DNA of 64,000 nt from assembly GCA_035041965.1 (NCBI GenBank), contig JAPYMA010002583.1:1-64000 (forward strand), given 5' to 3'. Positions 14,101 through 27,800 of the stretch are shown here, in pieces. How positions within the stretch are numbered: position 1 is the stretch's first letter; each line of letters starts with the position of its first letter. The notes under the pieces were generated by a model. That model was not told the DNA's origin. It searched no databases and worked only from the letters and a program-made list of their open reading frames with translations. A program made the position numbers and the translations under genes. This DNA comes from Anisakis pegreffii (taxonomy: Eukaryota > Nematoda > Chromadorea > Rhabditida > Anisakidae).

Positions 14101-15207
14101 GAATCATTCGCGGCATCATTTTTATGTTGCTGAAAATATATCCACAAATGTCACAACACTATCGGATCAACCACTGATCCAACAATGCGCGCTTGAATAC
14201 AAAACAAGTTCCATTTCAACCATAATGCAGTTATTAATTTGGAGTTCGAAATTCTACATCTTGATAAAATTTTAAACTGCTAAAGCAAATCGATAACATT
14301 GATGGAATTTCATCCCTTTCATTCAGTGACAATAAATTCAACGAGAATAATTGAAGTCTGATCAGTGACATTCTTCATTCAAGCCCACTTAATCCATTGA
14401 AACACATTGAATTATCTCAGAAACTGATTCAAATGCATCCTTTTGACACTAAAAAATCACCGGAAAGTTCACCGTTATTTTGAGTAAAAACCAACCCATT
14501 CTATAGAGTCCGTTGATGTTGGATATACTGTTTCATCATCATTCAGCAACTGCTCCACATACGCGTCACCGATTTCGTTCTCATATTTGCGGGTTTCCTC
14601 GTCGACGAATCTTGCCAGCGCATCGCCAAATTCTGCAAAACACTCGTAATACTGAAAAAAAACGATAATGCAGCTTCGCTTACAGATATTTTTTAAAAAA
14701 GTTGGTCGATTGTTAAACTTGACTGGAACACGAATCTAAGAAGCCATATGGATTTCGGATATTGTCAGCAGTGTTTCTGTGATATCTCTACGGATGTGCT
14801 AGAAGATAATGAAAGCGTCTGAACGACACATAATGAAAATATGGAATGCAGTGAAACATAAATTCTAAAATATGCAAATTGAAAGCTGTAAAATTCAAAA
14901 AACCGCAGAAATTAGAAGGGAATCAATTATGACACGAACAATTGAATGAATAAACCTTTCCGAAATGGTAATGCAATGTTGTTTGTAACGATAATATGCG
15001 AAAGTAGTTCCTCAACAGTCAGATTCTCCGAGAGGGGAATCTGAATATCCAATTCAGCCGTTTGCTTGATGGATTTATACTCGGCCGTATGAGTGAAGCG
15101 CCGAATCCGTGCGGCTTCTGCGACTGTCGGATCATCGAATGACGAATCAAACTTCATCTGCTCAATCAGGTTGAAAAACCCGTAATCAATTCGGAATTCA
15201 ACAGATC
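11170..15207 (-). CDS. FERRY3 (C12orf4) homologue, FERRY endosomal RAB5-effector subunit
   Basis: About 13 exons: 15207/15157-14956, 14632-14496, 14129-13998, 13766-13561, 13509-13375, 13304/13300-13240, 13183-13100, 12889-12683, 12428-12361, 12172-12050, 11812-11757, 11635-11533, 11403-11170. Blocks that match human C12orf4/FERRY3 in order include FEESFTIYLG then AQLKTMHNARL, SLYRRGGLNGLVLLVNR, CEQSTELHFDPLQRQLEE, VTRHSNIS, VIFHLVVDEAL, GIRNVIRLSSKCGVTTFSIP and then LLLV, and finally WCLKRAELVFKCVKGFMME. The last three span three exons that join in phase, and the C-terminus ends at the natural stop. In vertebrates FERRY links early endosomes to mRNA and translation machinery. The start is uncertain: ATG at 15157 is conservative, but sequence back to an acceptor at 15207 (FRIDYG-like) resembles the family N-terminus, so an upstream exon is likely. 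Exons 5-7 do not close in one frame by any splice combination I tried; either a boundary is wrong, a microexon is missing, or there is an indel. Confidence 0.9.
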
Positions 15208-18200
15208 CTGAACAAAATCCTCATTTGAAATTGGAAGGTGATATCATTATCCGATGATGAATTTGTCGTGCTTTGCCAAATCGCTCTTTTGATTTCATTC
15301 GCATTGAAAAGCAAACTGAACTGAAACTGCAACGTTGGAAAATAGAAAGAATTCAGATTCCTCGGAGAATTATGAATGAGAGCGAATCAGTGATGCAGTT
15401 GAAGTGAATGAGAAAACTGCCACCACACAGTGGAATTATAATGCAGTAAGTTATTTTAGTAATGAGAGTGATGAGAGAGCATTGAAATTAGACAGAGGAT
15501 TCATGCATAGACTGTTGAAGGAGAGCTGTACATGGAAGCATGAAAAGCGTGCATGCATTCTAAATAGCCACTTTCAACAGAAACCATCCTTCTGTACTCT
15601 ATTCACCCATGACATTCCATCATCAGTTTTTACGCCCAATTCTCGTGATGTCTTATCACTCTCGTTTCTAACATTACTGATTGCATTACATTCCCACTAT
15701 ACAGCAATACTCTTCTCATTCACTGCAGACGTATCACTGATTCAATCTCATTCATAATCATCTTCTGAATCTTCACTCTATTCATTTGTTCACTTCAAAT
15801 TCTCTCCAGTTCCGAATCACAATGGAATTAATATGTGCAGAATGAGTTGCCACACCATAGAGCGATTGTTCTGATGCAAGAAATCCATCGCTTCAGTTAA
15901 GCTAAGAGTGAGATCTTATGTAACCTGAGGTTATCGATGGAATCCAATTTTCTTCTTAAGCTACAAGGAAAGATACCGAGGAAAGAGACTCAACATATAC
16001 CATAGCTGTGCTCCAAATCATATCCATGCCATGCTAAAATATTATCAATCTGGTTTCAAGTGAACAAGCAAGGCTTTAGATCCCTTCCAATGGCAGAAAA
16101 TTTCAAATGAAAGCAAAATAAATTAATTGTGACTCAAAAAACAACAAAACAACAATCAAACCATATGCCTCTGATGCTATTTATAACGCTTCAGAACTCA
16201 TATCTTTCATTTATCTTTCTCTGCACTGAATCACTGTGTGAATCAAAAAATTCATCGTTATCCACGTGCTTCCCCATAAAAATCCATTGGAAACATCGTC
16301 AATTATCTTAACTTTTTGCAATTCACGGCAGATTAGCCCGAATCGTGTGTGTAGTTTTGTTGAATGTGGTACGGTATATCAACTATTTATAAAACTATAT
16401 TAGCTGCTATATTTATTGCTTTGCCAGTAATTCAATTAAAATGCACTTAAAAAATCGCAACAAATTTAATTTCTTCACACATATTTCAATGATAAATTGA
16501 GCATCAAAAATGTCACATTATATTCAAACAATGAGGAGTGATTCGTTCAAGTGTGCATGATAAATCACCGAAAATTTATCATTGGAAAATGCGAGCGATC
16601 TAACTCGAAAAATTCCTCACAAACAAACAAGTCATACACTTGATCTGTGCTTCACTCATTCGTTCTCATACCTCTTCTTTTTGTGATCATCCTTTCTTTC
16701 GTTGACAAATCTGAGATTATGATTGATGAATGTTAGAAAGGATAGTCTATTTAAGTCAAATTGCTTGTTATTCATCAATGTTTAACTTTCAGTTGAATTT
16801 TCTACTGGAATTTGTGTTCGTTCCTATTCGTAACCGTTCAACGAAAACAATCAAACAAAAGAGTGAATGTAAAATTGCTGAGAATATTTGGTATTTTTCA
16901 GGTTATATGACAGGAGACATTCCTCTGACTGAGTTTAGTTAGAAAAGATAAAATCAGAGCTGAGAGGATCTGTTGATGACATCGAAATATGACTGCCATC
17001 GTATCAAAAATATCAGAGCGTTCATGATCAGGTCAGTAGCATCCATGGTGTGTGACGATCTGACTGGCCTATCACACACTCTTTCAATTTTCAATTTTAT
17101 CGAAAATAACCCTCAATGCTTGTAGTTTTTTCATCATGACTTCAAGATTTCATCGTGTTGTTTTATTTCGAATTTTGTTCTCCGCTGAGATTATGGGAAG
17201 AACTAAGCGTTTCTGTTCCTAGTTTTCATCTTCTCGGATGAAAATCATTCCGATAAATTAATTTTATGATGACATGGTCACTGAATTCGCTGTGCAATGG
17301 AGAGATGCGAGCTTGAGAAGTTTTAGCACTCTGTTAAACCACTGATGATAGCAAATTCATTTTTTCAGTCGTTCAGAGATGATCTTCAAGGGATATCACG
17401 ATAAGCTGTCGATCAGTTTCGAAAATTCGATTAATCCTAGTCGCAATAAGCTGTTGATCAGATTGCCGCGAGAAAGGCACACATGCCTGCCTGATTCTGG
17501 CTGATAGTTTTACTCAAAACTGATGGTTCCGTGAATACGGCATACTATTACGTATTAGCTCTTATCAGTCAGCATTCGCTCAAGTTTCCCTCTCTCATCT
17601 CATCAAATGAAACGAATGAACTGAAAGCGTTCCATTATAAATCCTCGTTTAATTCGCAGAATTTGCGAGGCTTTCACTGAATATCAAACGAAATTGTTGC
17701 GTAATATCAAACATTTTCCAAATTTAGCCGCATATTGTAATATCAACTTCAGCAGAAGCGAAGAAAATATCTGTTTACAAAGCGATAACATGAAATCCTT
17801 ATTAAAAGATTCATTCCTCTTCGGCGTATTTGCTCGCGATTCTCATTCCCTGAATACAGCTGCGATAAGCATCTATCTGAAATTACACACACTTAGCGTA
17901 ATAAATCACATTATCCTTGTCATCATTATCATTCCAATCAATGCACAACACTTCAAAACGTGTTCTTTTTGCTATCGTTCATTGTTCTCCTTGATACTGA
18001 TAGGTGGAATTAATGCAACGCAATCGAACCAATCCATGCATAATTCCATATGGTTCCTATGCATGCGCTGCTTATCGCACAATAACCATCCAGTTCGGCT
18101 CACTGTACATTCAAATTGTGCTTTTAATTTCGTTGGTGTTGCTAGCTCACGATCAGTGTTGTGCCAAAGTCATCAAGTGGTGAATGAATACTTCGAATGA

Positions 18201-18806
18201 TGTCGACTCACATACGCTGCTGATATGAAGAGTTATCAATAGTTATCACTCAGCTGTATTTGAAATATTATCTTTTTTATTGATTACATCGTGATAGGAC
18301 ACTTCTGAGTGATTCCCTCCGTTGTTTTTCCGTCAAATTTACCTTATCTGATGAAAATTTAAAAATGAGATTAGTGAATCGCTCAGAATTCATCGAATGA
18401 ATTAGTCATAGAGAAGATCACTTGTTGATATAATATTGTCATTACGGTTGTGGTCGTGATTGTCATTATCAATATTATTATCAATTAAGGAGTGTTGATG
18501 AGATGGCGGTAATAAGTGTTCAGTGATAACATTCTCTTATCAGCCAACGACTCATTATCATTCGTTTCTATGTCGTCCTGTGTTCCTACCACTACCGGTG
18601 ATAATGATATAAAATTGCGTACTACTGTTACTATTATTATTGTTCTAGTGTATTTTCGTATCAACAACGATATACTGCTCGATTGATAGCAATATTTCTG
18701 GTGTTATTTTGTGAGTTGAATCGAATTGACTTGGTTGATTTGTCGCAGTGATAAGAATCTAATCTATTTGACTATCACTTTCATTCATCAGTGCCTGTGA
18801 TGGGCA
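15208..18806. other. Intergenic, no supported gene
   Basis: About 3.6 kb between the divergent FERRY3 (-) and FSHR-1-like (+) genes, so it should carry both promoters. The longest ORF (17694-18200, + strand, 168 aa) has no recognisable domain, signal peptide plus cleavage context, or splice partners. I do not call it a gene. Confidence 0.55.
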
Positions 18807-21800
18807 ATGCAACGTGTTCTATTGCTTATAGTCTTCACCGTTACCTTATGCTTCGCGATCGTTGCTTATGCGGCTCGTACAACAACATGGTTCGTTCAAA
18901 GTTTCCGATTTTTTTTTCGTTTTATAATTTCACTTGCCACTTCAGTTTACTTGCTAAAATTAGACGCATCTGGACGTATCAATCATTGTTTCGAAATGAA
19001 TTCACACATTGAAGATTCGTTCATTTAATCGTCAATTACACCCACTCTTTACGACCTTATGAATTTCTTATGATTATTGTGACATAACTATGACTTGGCT
19101 GTTCTTTCGCAGCCTCTACTGAACGCAGCTATAAGATGATATTACACAGCTCCAGATTTCATCCGTCCACGCATCAAAGTTTATCTGAGGGATACCGTTG
19201 ATCTGCTCTGAGCCATTTGTTCTATGTCTTTAGCATTTTTAAAGTTTTTGTCAGTTTAGCATTAAACGTTAATCTGACGATTTTTGGAGAAAAACGCTCA
19301 CAAAGTACTTCCTGCTTTCAATAACAGATCACTGTTTCAATGACATAGGTCTGCGCCATGTGCCTCTATTCATAGCTGCTGTTCATTCAGTTTTTTGTAC
19401 CATAACCACTTATTTCAATCACGTTGCAAATCATTCTCAATCGACACCTCAAATCATTACACGGAAACATTTGCTCAATGTGGATATAAAGCATGATCTT
19501 TGCACCGTTCTGCTCTAAAACAATAAGCATACAGCCAATGATATTCCACAAGTCATCCTATCATAATTGCTTATCTTGAGCAGAATGATATTTCGTTCCG
19601 AACAGTGATTCAACGTACGTATATGCGAGGATCAAAAAATGATCTACATTAAAATACAACAACCGAAAAGTTTTATTGAGAACGGAAGTTTGATGTGTCA
19701 CAATCGAGAAGGTGATTAAGACAGCTTATCGATATCGTCATTGCGTGTTAGGTTACTTAAAATGATGATAATGTTTATGTTGAAACAAATATTGATGTTT
19801 GCTGATTATTACAAAGATTACGTCAATAATCAATCAAAACCGATAGATCATAAATATTCTCAAAAACACAAAAACTCATGAATGATTCGACAAATATTTA
19901 AGAAAACTGATATCATTGATGGATTGTGAGATAACAGATGGAGTATGGTATCGTCATGTCGAACGTACTGTCTATTTTTACAACCTTGATGCGAATTACT
20001 GGCTGCATTCAGTGTCAGCGAGAAAGGATCGCTTTCAAGCTTTGCACTGTGATAGATTACCCTGGATCGCGATCAAATGATGTTGCTCGGGGAACATCTT
20101 ATTGTTGATATGGCCATTTGCAGAAAAAAACGATTCATGAAGATGTGCTGATGTGCGTGAATGCATGCCAGATCGTCTCTCTTTAAAATTGACTTTTATG
20201 ATGCGCTTTCTTTAAAGTCACTCTGAAGTGATTTCACGAGGAAATTAAACGGATTAAGCTTGAAAGTATAGTTCATGCCGATTTCAAGCGGATATGACAA
20301 CTGCTCACATTATGATCTTCACAAATTTTTGTATCTATGTAGAATCTTTCACAGTTCACACAGTAAGAAAAAAATGTACTGCATCTTATCGGATCTTGTC
20401 TCGTTGGAAAATGTGATTAATTTTGAAAGGTTTGACTGTAATAAAGTGTAAAAATTAAATGTTTTTGTGAGCCGTCGAACTGATTTCGTGCTTCTAAAAC
20501 AAACTGTTGTCATATGAACTTCGAAAAAAAATTGAAATAAGGCGATTATACTTCGGGGATTTTCAAATTCATAGATAAAAATAGACTTTGTTCAATCCAG
20601 TTTCCGACTGAATCAATTCAATAATATTTCTTTTCATCACTACTCAAAAACCAGCAACAGTTTCCAGTTTCATAACCATATAAATGTTTCACCAGTCGAT
20701 ATGTTTATATCATATCAGATTATTGTTGCGGAGGAAATAGTGTTGTGCTTTTGTAGTCCTGATATCACTTTGATCATTGTTCATATTGGTCGATGCAGCA
20801 AATTAGCATGTGATGTTTCTGCATTCATTATCATACTCATCGTCAGTGAACAGTTTTTGGCTGAAAATTGCTTTGATGAGAATCAGTCAAAGCGTGTTGT
20901 CGGTATGTAAAGCAGCTTAAGAATGCTGTCGGTATGTAAAATCTCACAAATTCTTGATGCAATCCGCCAGTTTTCTTATCATCGTGTGACTAATTGTTGG
21001 ACTTTATCACTAGAAACTTCATCAGCATAATGCAATCACTTCAAAACTACAAAATTTTATCAGCGTTCAGATGCAAAACACATCGTTCCACATTATCAAT
21101 ATGTGATTGTTGAAAAATCACTATGAAACAAGTTCATCAGAGAAACATTCCTTGTTAGTTCGTTCATATGAGCTCTAAGAACAACGTTGACAATAATTCC
21201 ATGAGTGCTTTGTTTCTCCTCAAATTTGGATCAAGGCACTGAAAATTAATCCACACGAAATCACAGAGAGCATTGTTATTGCTCGAGCAAGCAATTGAAC
21301 GAAGCTTTAATGTGGTGATCATTTGAAAATCACAGCTAACAGTAACGTAAAGAAAAAACCGGATTCGCGTCGATTGTTCTCATAATGTTGGCAACTTTTC
21401 TATAGAATTAAATATGACTGCAAGATTTGGAATCAATGGTCCTCAGCAAGACTGAGTTCGCAAGAATTTCAGGTATGAGAAAGCATGTCAAGTGGAGGAA
21501 GGTTGTAAATGTGTGCAGCGAGTAACTGTAACAAAATGCTGTTGTGTTGGTGCCTCAGTTGTTGGAATACCTCAAAATCTTAGTCAAGATGTTCGTACAC
21601 TGTGAGTTTCCGCTTTCAGAATCACCATATTCGCCCATCTCATTGTGCAGAACCTCACTATGGATATTAGATCGAGTAACAGATACCTCTAAACACTCAT
21701 AGCTACGATGAAAATCGCAAAACCGATCTAATAGTAGTGTTTGAATAACCATTTCGTAAAGTACAAAAATGCTGATTGGCAAAATTGCTGATGCAAAACG

Positions 21801-24800
21801 CATTCGAAAAGTTATCACGTACATCCACAAACTCGAAATATTTTTGGCTTAATCACATCCGCAATGAAGCTAATAAGATTGTCACGAAAATAAAACATTC
21901 TCATTCACTATCTACTAGAATGAACACAGTATTGGAGCAAATGAATGTTATTTCAGATTACTTTATGGAATTGCTATCGAACAAATCAAGGAGGAGGATT
22001 TTCATCGGTATCCTTCGCTGGAGGAACTGTAAGTTTCGGGATCAGAATATATCTTCTTCTTCTTGTTAGCCACTGAACCATCCGGATTGACTTTACTTTT
22101 CCTACAATGAGTTTTGCTTTCAACGAATCACAAGGTGTAAACCGTTATCTTTTAAAGAAACTCGAATGTATCGATATGCAATACATATGGCAAATTTTGA
22201 AAATTTGATTAAATCAATGACTAATTGTCAAATGAGGCTAAACAATCAGTTGAGGCGTAACCTTACGGATCGATTTCCGTCTATTTACGTGCTCTCTGAA
22301 TCGTTTTCGTGATTTTTGTTACTGAATCGAGATTATTGCTTTCAGAGTGATCGAAAGTTCTGATTCGTTGACGCTCATTGATGCGAATGCATTTGCAAAT
22401 CTACATAACCTCGGAAAGTTGTGCGTTTTCAATTGCATACGATAGCACTTACTGATGAAGTGAAATGAAATGAAAATATCACGCCAAAAGTCACGATGAA
22501 CTATTTTTTTGCAGAAATTTCAGCTCATCGTCAATCATTCCCCCAAAAATCAGCTTTACATTCATTCAAATTCTATTTTTGGACTGTACTTTAAAATGTT
22601 GTTATCAGTTCATTGCCTTAGCTATTTTCAGATCAGTGAGTGGGTGCCGAAATTTGAAAGAGATTACAGGAACATTGCTCAAGAACAATACCAAAATTTT
22701 ATCACTGTATGTTTGGATAGCAACTGTTTGTAATTCAATACACAATTCAATGCATATTTGCACTGATGGCTATTTTAAGACGTATTAACATATTTACGTT
22801 TGATAACTTCTTTGATGATAACAATATCAACTTGCCACGGTTTATCACCATTCTCCCTCCCAACTACTACTGGTTACGTTACTTGAAAATGATCGAAGAT
22901 CAAAAGTCATCCTTCTGATAACTGCTACTAAATAACAAATCAAAAATTCTGCTATTAGAGGTTGTTACGACGAAACCAATTCTATTCATGTAACATCATA
23001 ATATAAGGACAACGATTTCACTCGAAATCCAGTAAGACACACCGAAAACAGTCGAATATATCTGATACATATACGATTGAGACAGATCCAATGAAAAATG
23101 GACACTTTTACATGCAGCTATTGGTCATTGCATAAAGAATTTCACGAATAATTTATGAGTATGGCGCATCAGAATGATAATATGTACATTGTACACTTAT
23201 AAACGATGTTCAGTGGATGTAAGTGATATCCAGAATCGTTTGGTGCCTACCACTGACATTATTTCGGCCAGAATTAGGGTCATCTGAATATCAATTACTA
23301 CGTATATGTGATACTTTTTGAATAAGGCTGAAAATTACGACTGCTTGGAATACAGTAATCGTTTCTCTTAGTTCAATAATAAATTATTGCAGTATAGTGG
23401 AGGAGAATGGTCTCGTTCGAATGCCACGGTTACGTATGACTGAAAGGCATCGTTTCGCAATGGAGATCATTGATTTCTCCCATAATGAAATCGAGTACTT
23501 GGGTGATGGTCAGATCCGTTCGGTGCACTCAAACGAGTTACATTTGAGCCACAATAAATTCCGCGAAATCGGTGGTCACGCTTTCTTCGACTGTAAATTC
23601 TCTTACATGTAAGTCGTCGTGCAACTGACAATGTTGATGTGTACGCTTTTCAACATGTACAAAATGCTCACCGACTGCGAAAGGCGCATAATCTTGCCCT
23701 ATCCTGGACATTGCTTCCATCATATGTTACAATTGAGGTTACGCATCATTTAGAAGGAGGTTGAACATCTGTTGATGTGCCGAAATGTCGTTACGGTACC
23801 AACACATTCATTTCAGTGCATTTGATCTATCACTGATCCACAGTAGTAGAGAATGAGAATATGAACAAAATCATAACCGAAAAGAGTGGAAAATGAAGTC
23901 GTCAGCAAATGTAAAGAATGAGATTGTATGAAAAGAGAAGCAATGAAACGTTTTCGTTTGTTCAGAGAATGAGAGCTGTGCGCGATACAGTCAACGAGAA
24001 CTGAGTTGAGAGCTTCTGAATCCTTCAGTCATGATTTTAGAGCCTTTGTGATATTCATAGAATATTTGTGGTGTAGATTAATCGTAATCTAACTGAAACA
24101 CTAATCACTTATGATGGATGAATGTTGCAGATATTTAAACGACAATGAAGAACTGAAACGCATGTCGATCAACACATTCGCTGGAGCGTCACTCATCCAA
24201 AACCTGTGATTACTTTAAAATTCATTTCTTCAGCAGTTGTTTACGATATTTGAGCGATACTAGCTTGCACTCGCACGATAATGAAATTATTTTTGCAAAA
24301 TCTCGTACGATACTGAAAATTATTTCATTGCTCATTCAGTTCGGATAAACATTAATTTTGCAGTGATTTATCTCGAACGGCGATCAGTGAGCTGCCCACG
24401 GTCGGTTTATCGCAATTGGAAAGAATTACGCTCGAGGATACTGATAATTTGAAGAAGTTACCAACAATTCTGGCGTTCGCATCGTTGAAAAAAGCCAAAT
24501 TCACTTATCCATATCACTGTTGCCTCTTTAAGGTTCTAACTTATTCTTGGCTAGTCCAACCATATCTGTGTCTAATTTCCATCAAACTCTCAGCTATAAT
24601 TTCCATGGCACTAAAAAGATGCACACGGATTTCGTTAGTAGTCATGCAATGAATTGCAGCATGCCTCGAAAGAGATCAATCTTGCCGGCAAAGAATTTAC
24701 ACAGAATTTCGAGGAGATCAAATCGCGTGAATGTAGCAATAAAGCCGAAGAGTTGGCACGACTAAATGCCAAAACAAAGGACTTGCGCAGTTTTCGAAGA

Positions 24801-27800
24801 CTTTATCGTCGCTATCACCGACGGAAACGTGCCATGGAGACGACCGAAGCTGCAGATAAACCGCTGGATTTGGCCGATTTGTTTATGTGGTTCGATTCAG
24901 TGAACAGCGGTGATGTGCTCATCGAGGTTTGACGGATGACTCTCTTTCATAATTGCTTCATCACGATCGCATACGAAGTCAACACCATAACAAATTCATA
25001 GCAATCAGCCAACGATCTATTTCTGCTAAAAATTTCTTCGTTTTAAATTCAGAAAATAACATTTCTAATCTCTCAGAATTCTGTCGGCTCAGAACCGATC
25101 GTTTTCACATCGATCCTGAAAGCTGAAGATAAAATTATTGGCGAGTTATCAGAGAGAACATTTTCTCATGTTTCATTTGAAGGTCGGTGACGATTCACCA
25201 GAGCTGGATCCAGTATTCAATGATGAACAAGTTGGTCAGTTGACCAATTTCAACTGTACCTCAACTGCGGTCACTGATTTCTTTGCTTCAATTCAATGCT
25301 CACCAATGCCGAATGCACTTAATCCGTGCGAAAATGTTGTCGGGTGAGTGCTGCAATTCATCACTGTATATCTCATCATTTTGTCGATCTGTCGGAGGTT
25401 ACTGGAACTTTCAGCGATCTTTCCAGTCTGTTGGTTTTACCTCTTGGACATGCATCTGCCTGGTCATTTCATCTCTTTCGCACGAACATTTCCTAGCGTT
25501 GATAGCCAACGCATGTTCTCTCATTCATGGCAGCTGTAATTCTCAATAGCGATTGCACTCCATCTAATTTGAATTAATGGTTATCCAATTGAAGCTTTCA
25601 ATTCCTGCGATGGGCTATCTGGTTTGTATGGATATCTGCCATAGTCGGTAATATTGGTGTATGGATCGTACTAGCAACTGTGCATCAGAAACGTATGCGT
25701 GTGCATTACTTCTTCATGGCTAACCTGTCTACGGCCGATTTACTTACTGGTACGACAGTTCACATTTGCTGTTATATCAGTGAGATTATCCACCATCGGA
25801 TATGATCTACTGTTGTGTTAACTGATCTGATGAGGTGAAATGATAAATCAACTGGATGTTGATGTCCAATTGAAATAACGTAACATTACAAATGATTTGT
25901 TCGATATGAAATCTTGCCACGATTTGCATGAGCGAAGCATGAATAATTCAGGTGTTCATTTGGGCATGCTGGCCATTCAAGATGTCCGTACCTCTGATGA
26001 ATACTACAATTATGCGGTGAATTGGCAGACCGGCGTCGGCTGTCAAATCGCCGGCTTCTTATCCGTGTTCGCGTCTGAAATTTCCATCCTTTCCATGTTT
26101 TTCATCGCCTTCGAAATGTGGTATAACACAAGGTCTATTCATTGTCCCATTTTTACCATCAATTCAAAACCCTCAGAACGGCAGCAGTTTTCTCCGGAAA
26201 TGTTTGAATCATTGAAGCTCTCATGGCTATCTCTTTCAATTTTCAATGGAAAGCTTATGCAATCGACCATTTTGTCTATGATTGCCGACTTCTGTGATGC
26301 GGGAGTAACTTCAACCAAAATTTACTGACCTACAAGTCCGTTTCATAGTCAATCCAGTAAATATTCAGAAATGCAATCTATGGCCGTCGACTGCGAGAAC
26401 GGACAGCCTTACTGCTGATGGTATGTGCTTATGTATTTGCTTTCACGATGGCCTTACTGCCTACTGTAGGTGTATCGACCTATACAAGTACAAGCGTGTG
26501 CCTTCCACTTTCCATTGAGAACGTCTTCGACCGGGTATGATTTCGTTTCTTTTGTTTGCTGGCGATCACAACAAATTTTGTTGCTTCGCTGTAAATTTTC
26601 ATGTGAACTTTCATCGCTTTATAGTCCAGTAAATATTCAGTTCATTGGCAAAAATGGTTTAGAACACCTTGTAGACGCTCTCTTATTGTTTAATCTTATC
26701 GGTCAACAGTTATCATTAACAACTCATTACAATCCTGTAAATGCATTTTCTTAATGAATCACTGATTATTGCTTTCTTCGAAGCCTACTTAATATGCTGC
26801 CTTCAGTATCACTAGTAATATTCCACAGCTTTTGAAACCGTTGTTATGGAACATCTTGACCAGTCCTGTAGTGCAGTTCACAATCTCACGAACTCTTTAC
26901 TCGATTTTCATTCTTTATGAAAACTTCATCGCTATTTCATGCAAATACTCTCATTCTTTCAAAATCTCGAAAGCATTTCTCGTTCTTTTCATGTACTCAT
27001 CAATATAATTTTCATTCTTTTTGAATGGTAGTCTGATCATGTTTTCATTCTTTATAACGCAGTCTCTATGGGTACGACAGAGAGCGTTTTAGATCAGTGA
27101 TTGATGAAATGCACTGAATTGAATGCGACAACGCAATATGGTCGATGCATGTTGTGTGTGCATTTAGTACTATCCAAAATATTGAACTTACACATATCGT
27201 TGATGAGGTGATGCAAGGTATGGGGACTGATGCTGGATAAATGATTAACTTCTGCAAAGATACAATTAAACACGAGCTAATTTGTTACCGGCTAGCCCAG
27301 ACTCAATGAACTGCATAACTTGGAAGTGAACGTATCATATGAACATCGTTGAGGTATTAACATGATTTCAGATATATTTACTGTTTGGGCTATTGACCAA
27401 TTTAGCAGCATTTATTGGTATGACAGTGTGCTATGTGCTGATCGTTAAAATGCTTCGTAATCCGGATCAACCGTCCAGGCCGGAAGATAAACAAATCATT
27501 GCAAAGATGGCTGTTTTGATTGCCACCGATATGCTTTGCTGGTTTCCGACACTTTTCTTCGGTATAACCTATTGCTCCCCGCTAATTTTCACTCTTTTCG
27601 CTCACGATTGATCATAGCAAGTTGATCATTAGATCGCCAGTCTGGGACAGTAACTCATTTAAGAAGCCATTCTTGCAGCGTTCAAATAAACTCTGACTTG
27701 AACTTATGAGCACTCACTCACCTATCAAGTTATACAAACTCCAGTTTCCACTCACTTCGCTGTCAAAGTATCTTATTGAAACGCTGGCATCATTCCTATC

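Noticed and set aside
2925..15207. Operon of the ZC3H14 and FERRY3 genes
   Set aside because: They share an orientation, but the gap of about 1.5 kb is much longer than usual nematode operon spacers and no trans-splice evidence can be read from genomic DNA.
15404..15757. 117-aa ORF on the + strand
   Set aside because: No family signal. It overlaps the probable 5' region of the FERRY3 gene on the other strand.
17694..18200. 168-aa ORF on the + strand
   Set aside because: Longest uninterrupted ORF in the window, but its composition follows local AT bias. It has no domain or repeat pattern and no evidence of splicing to neighbours. Real exons here are short, so a long lone ORF is not good evidence.
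25101..25182. Apparent frameshift in the FSHR-1-like receptor
   Set aside because: The frame change between the two hinge segments is explained by an 82-nt phase-0 intron with GT and AG ends, so a pseudogene is not needed.
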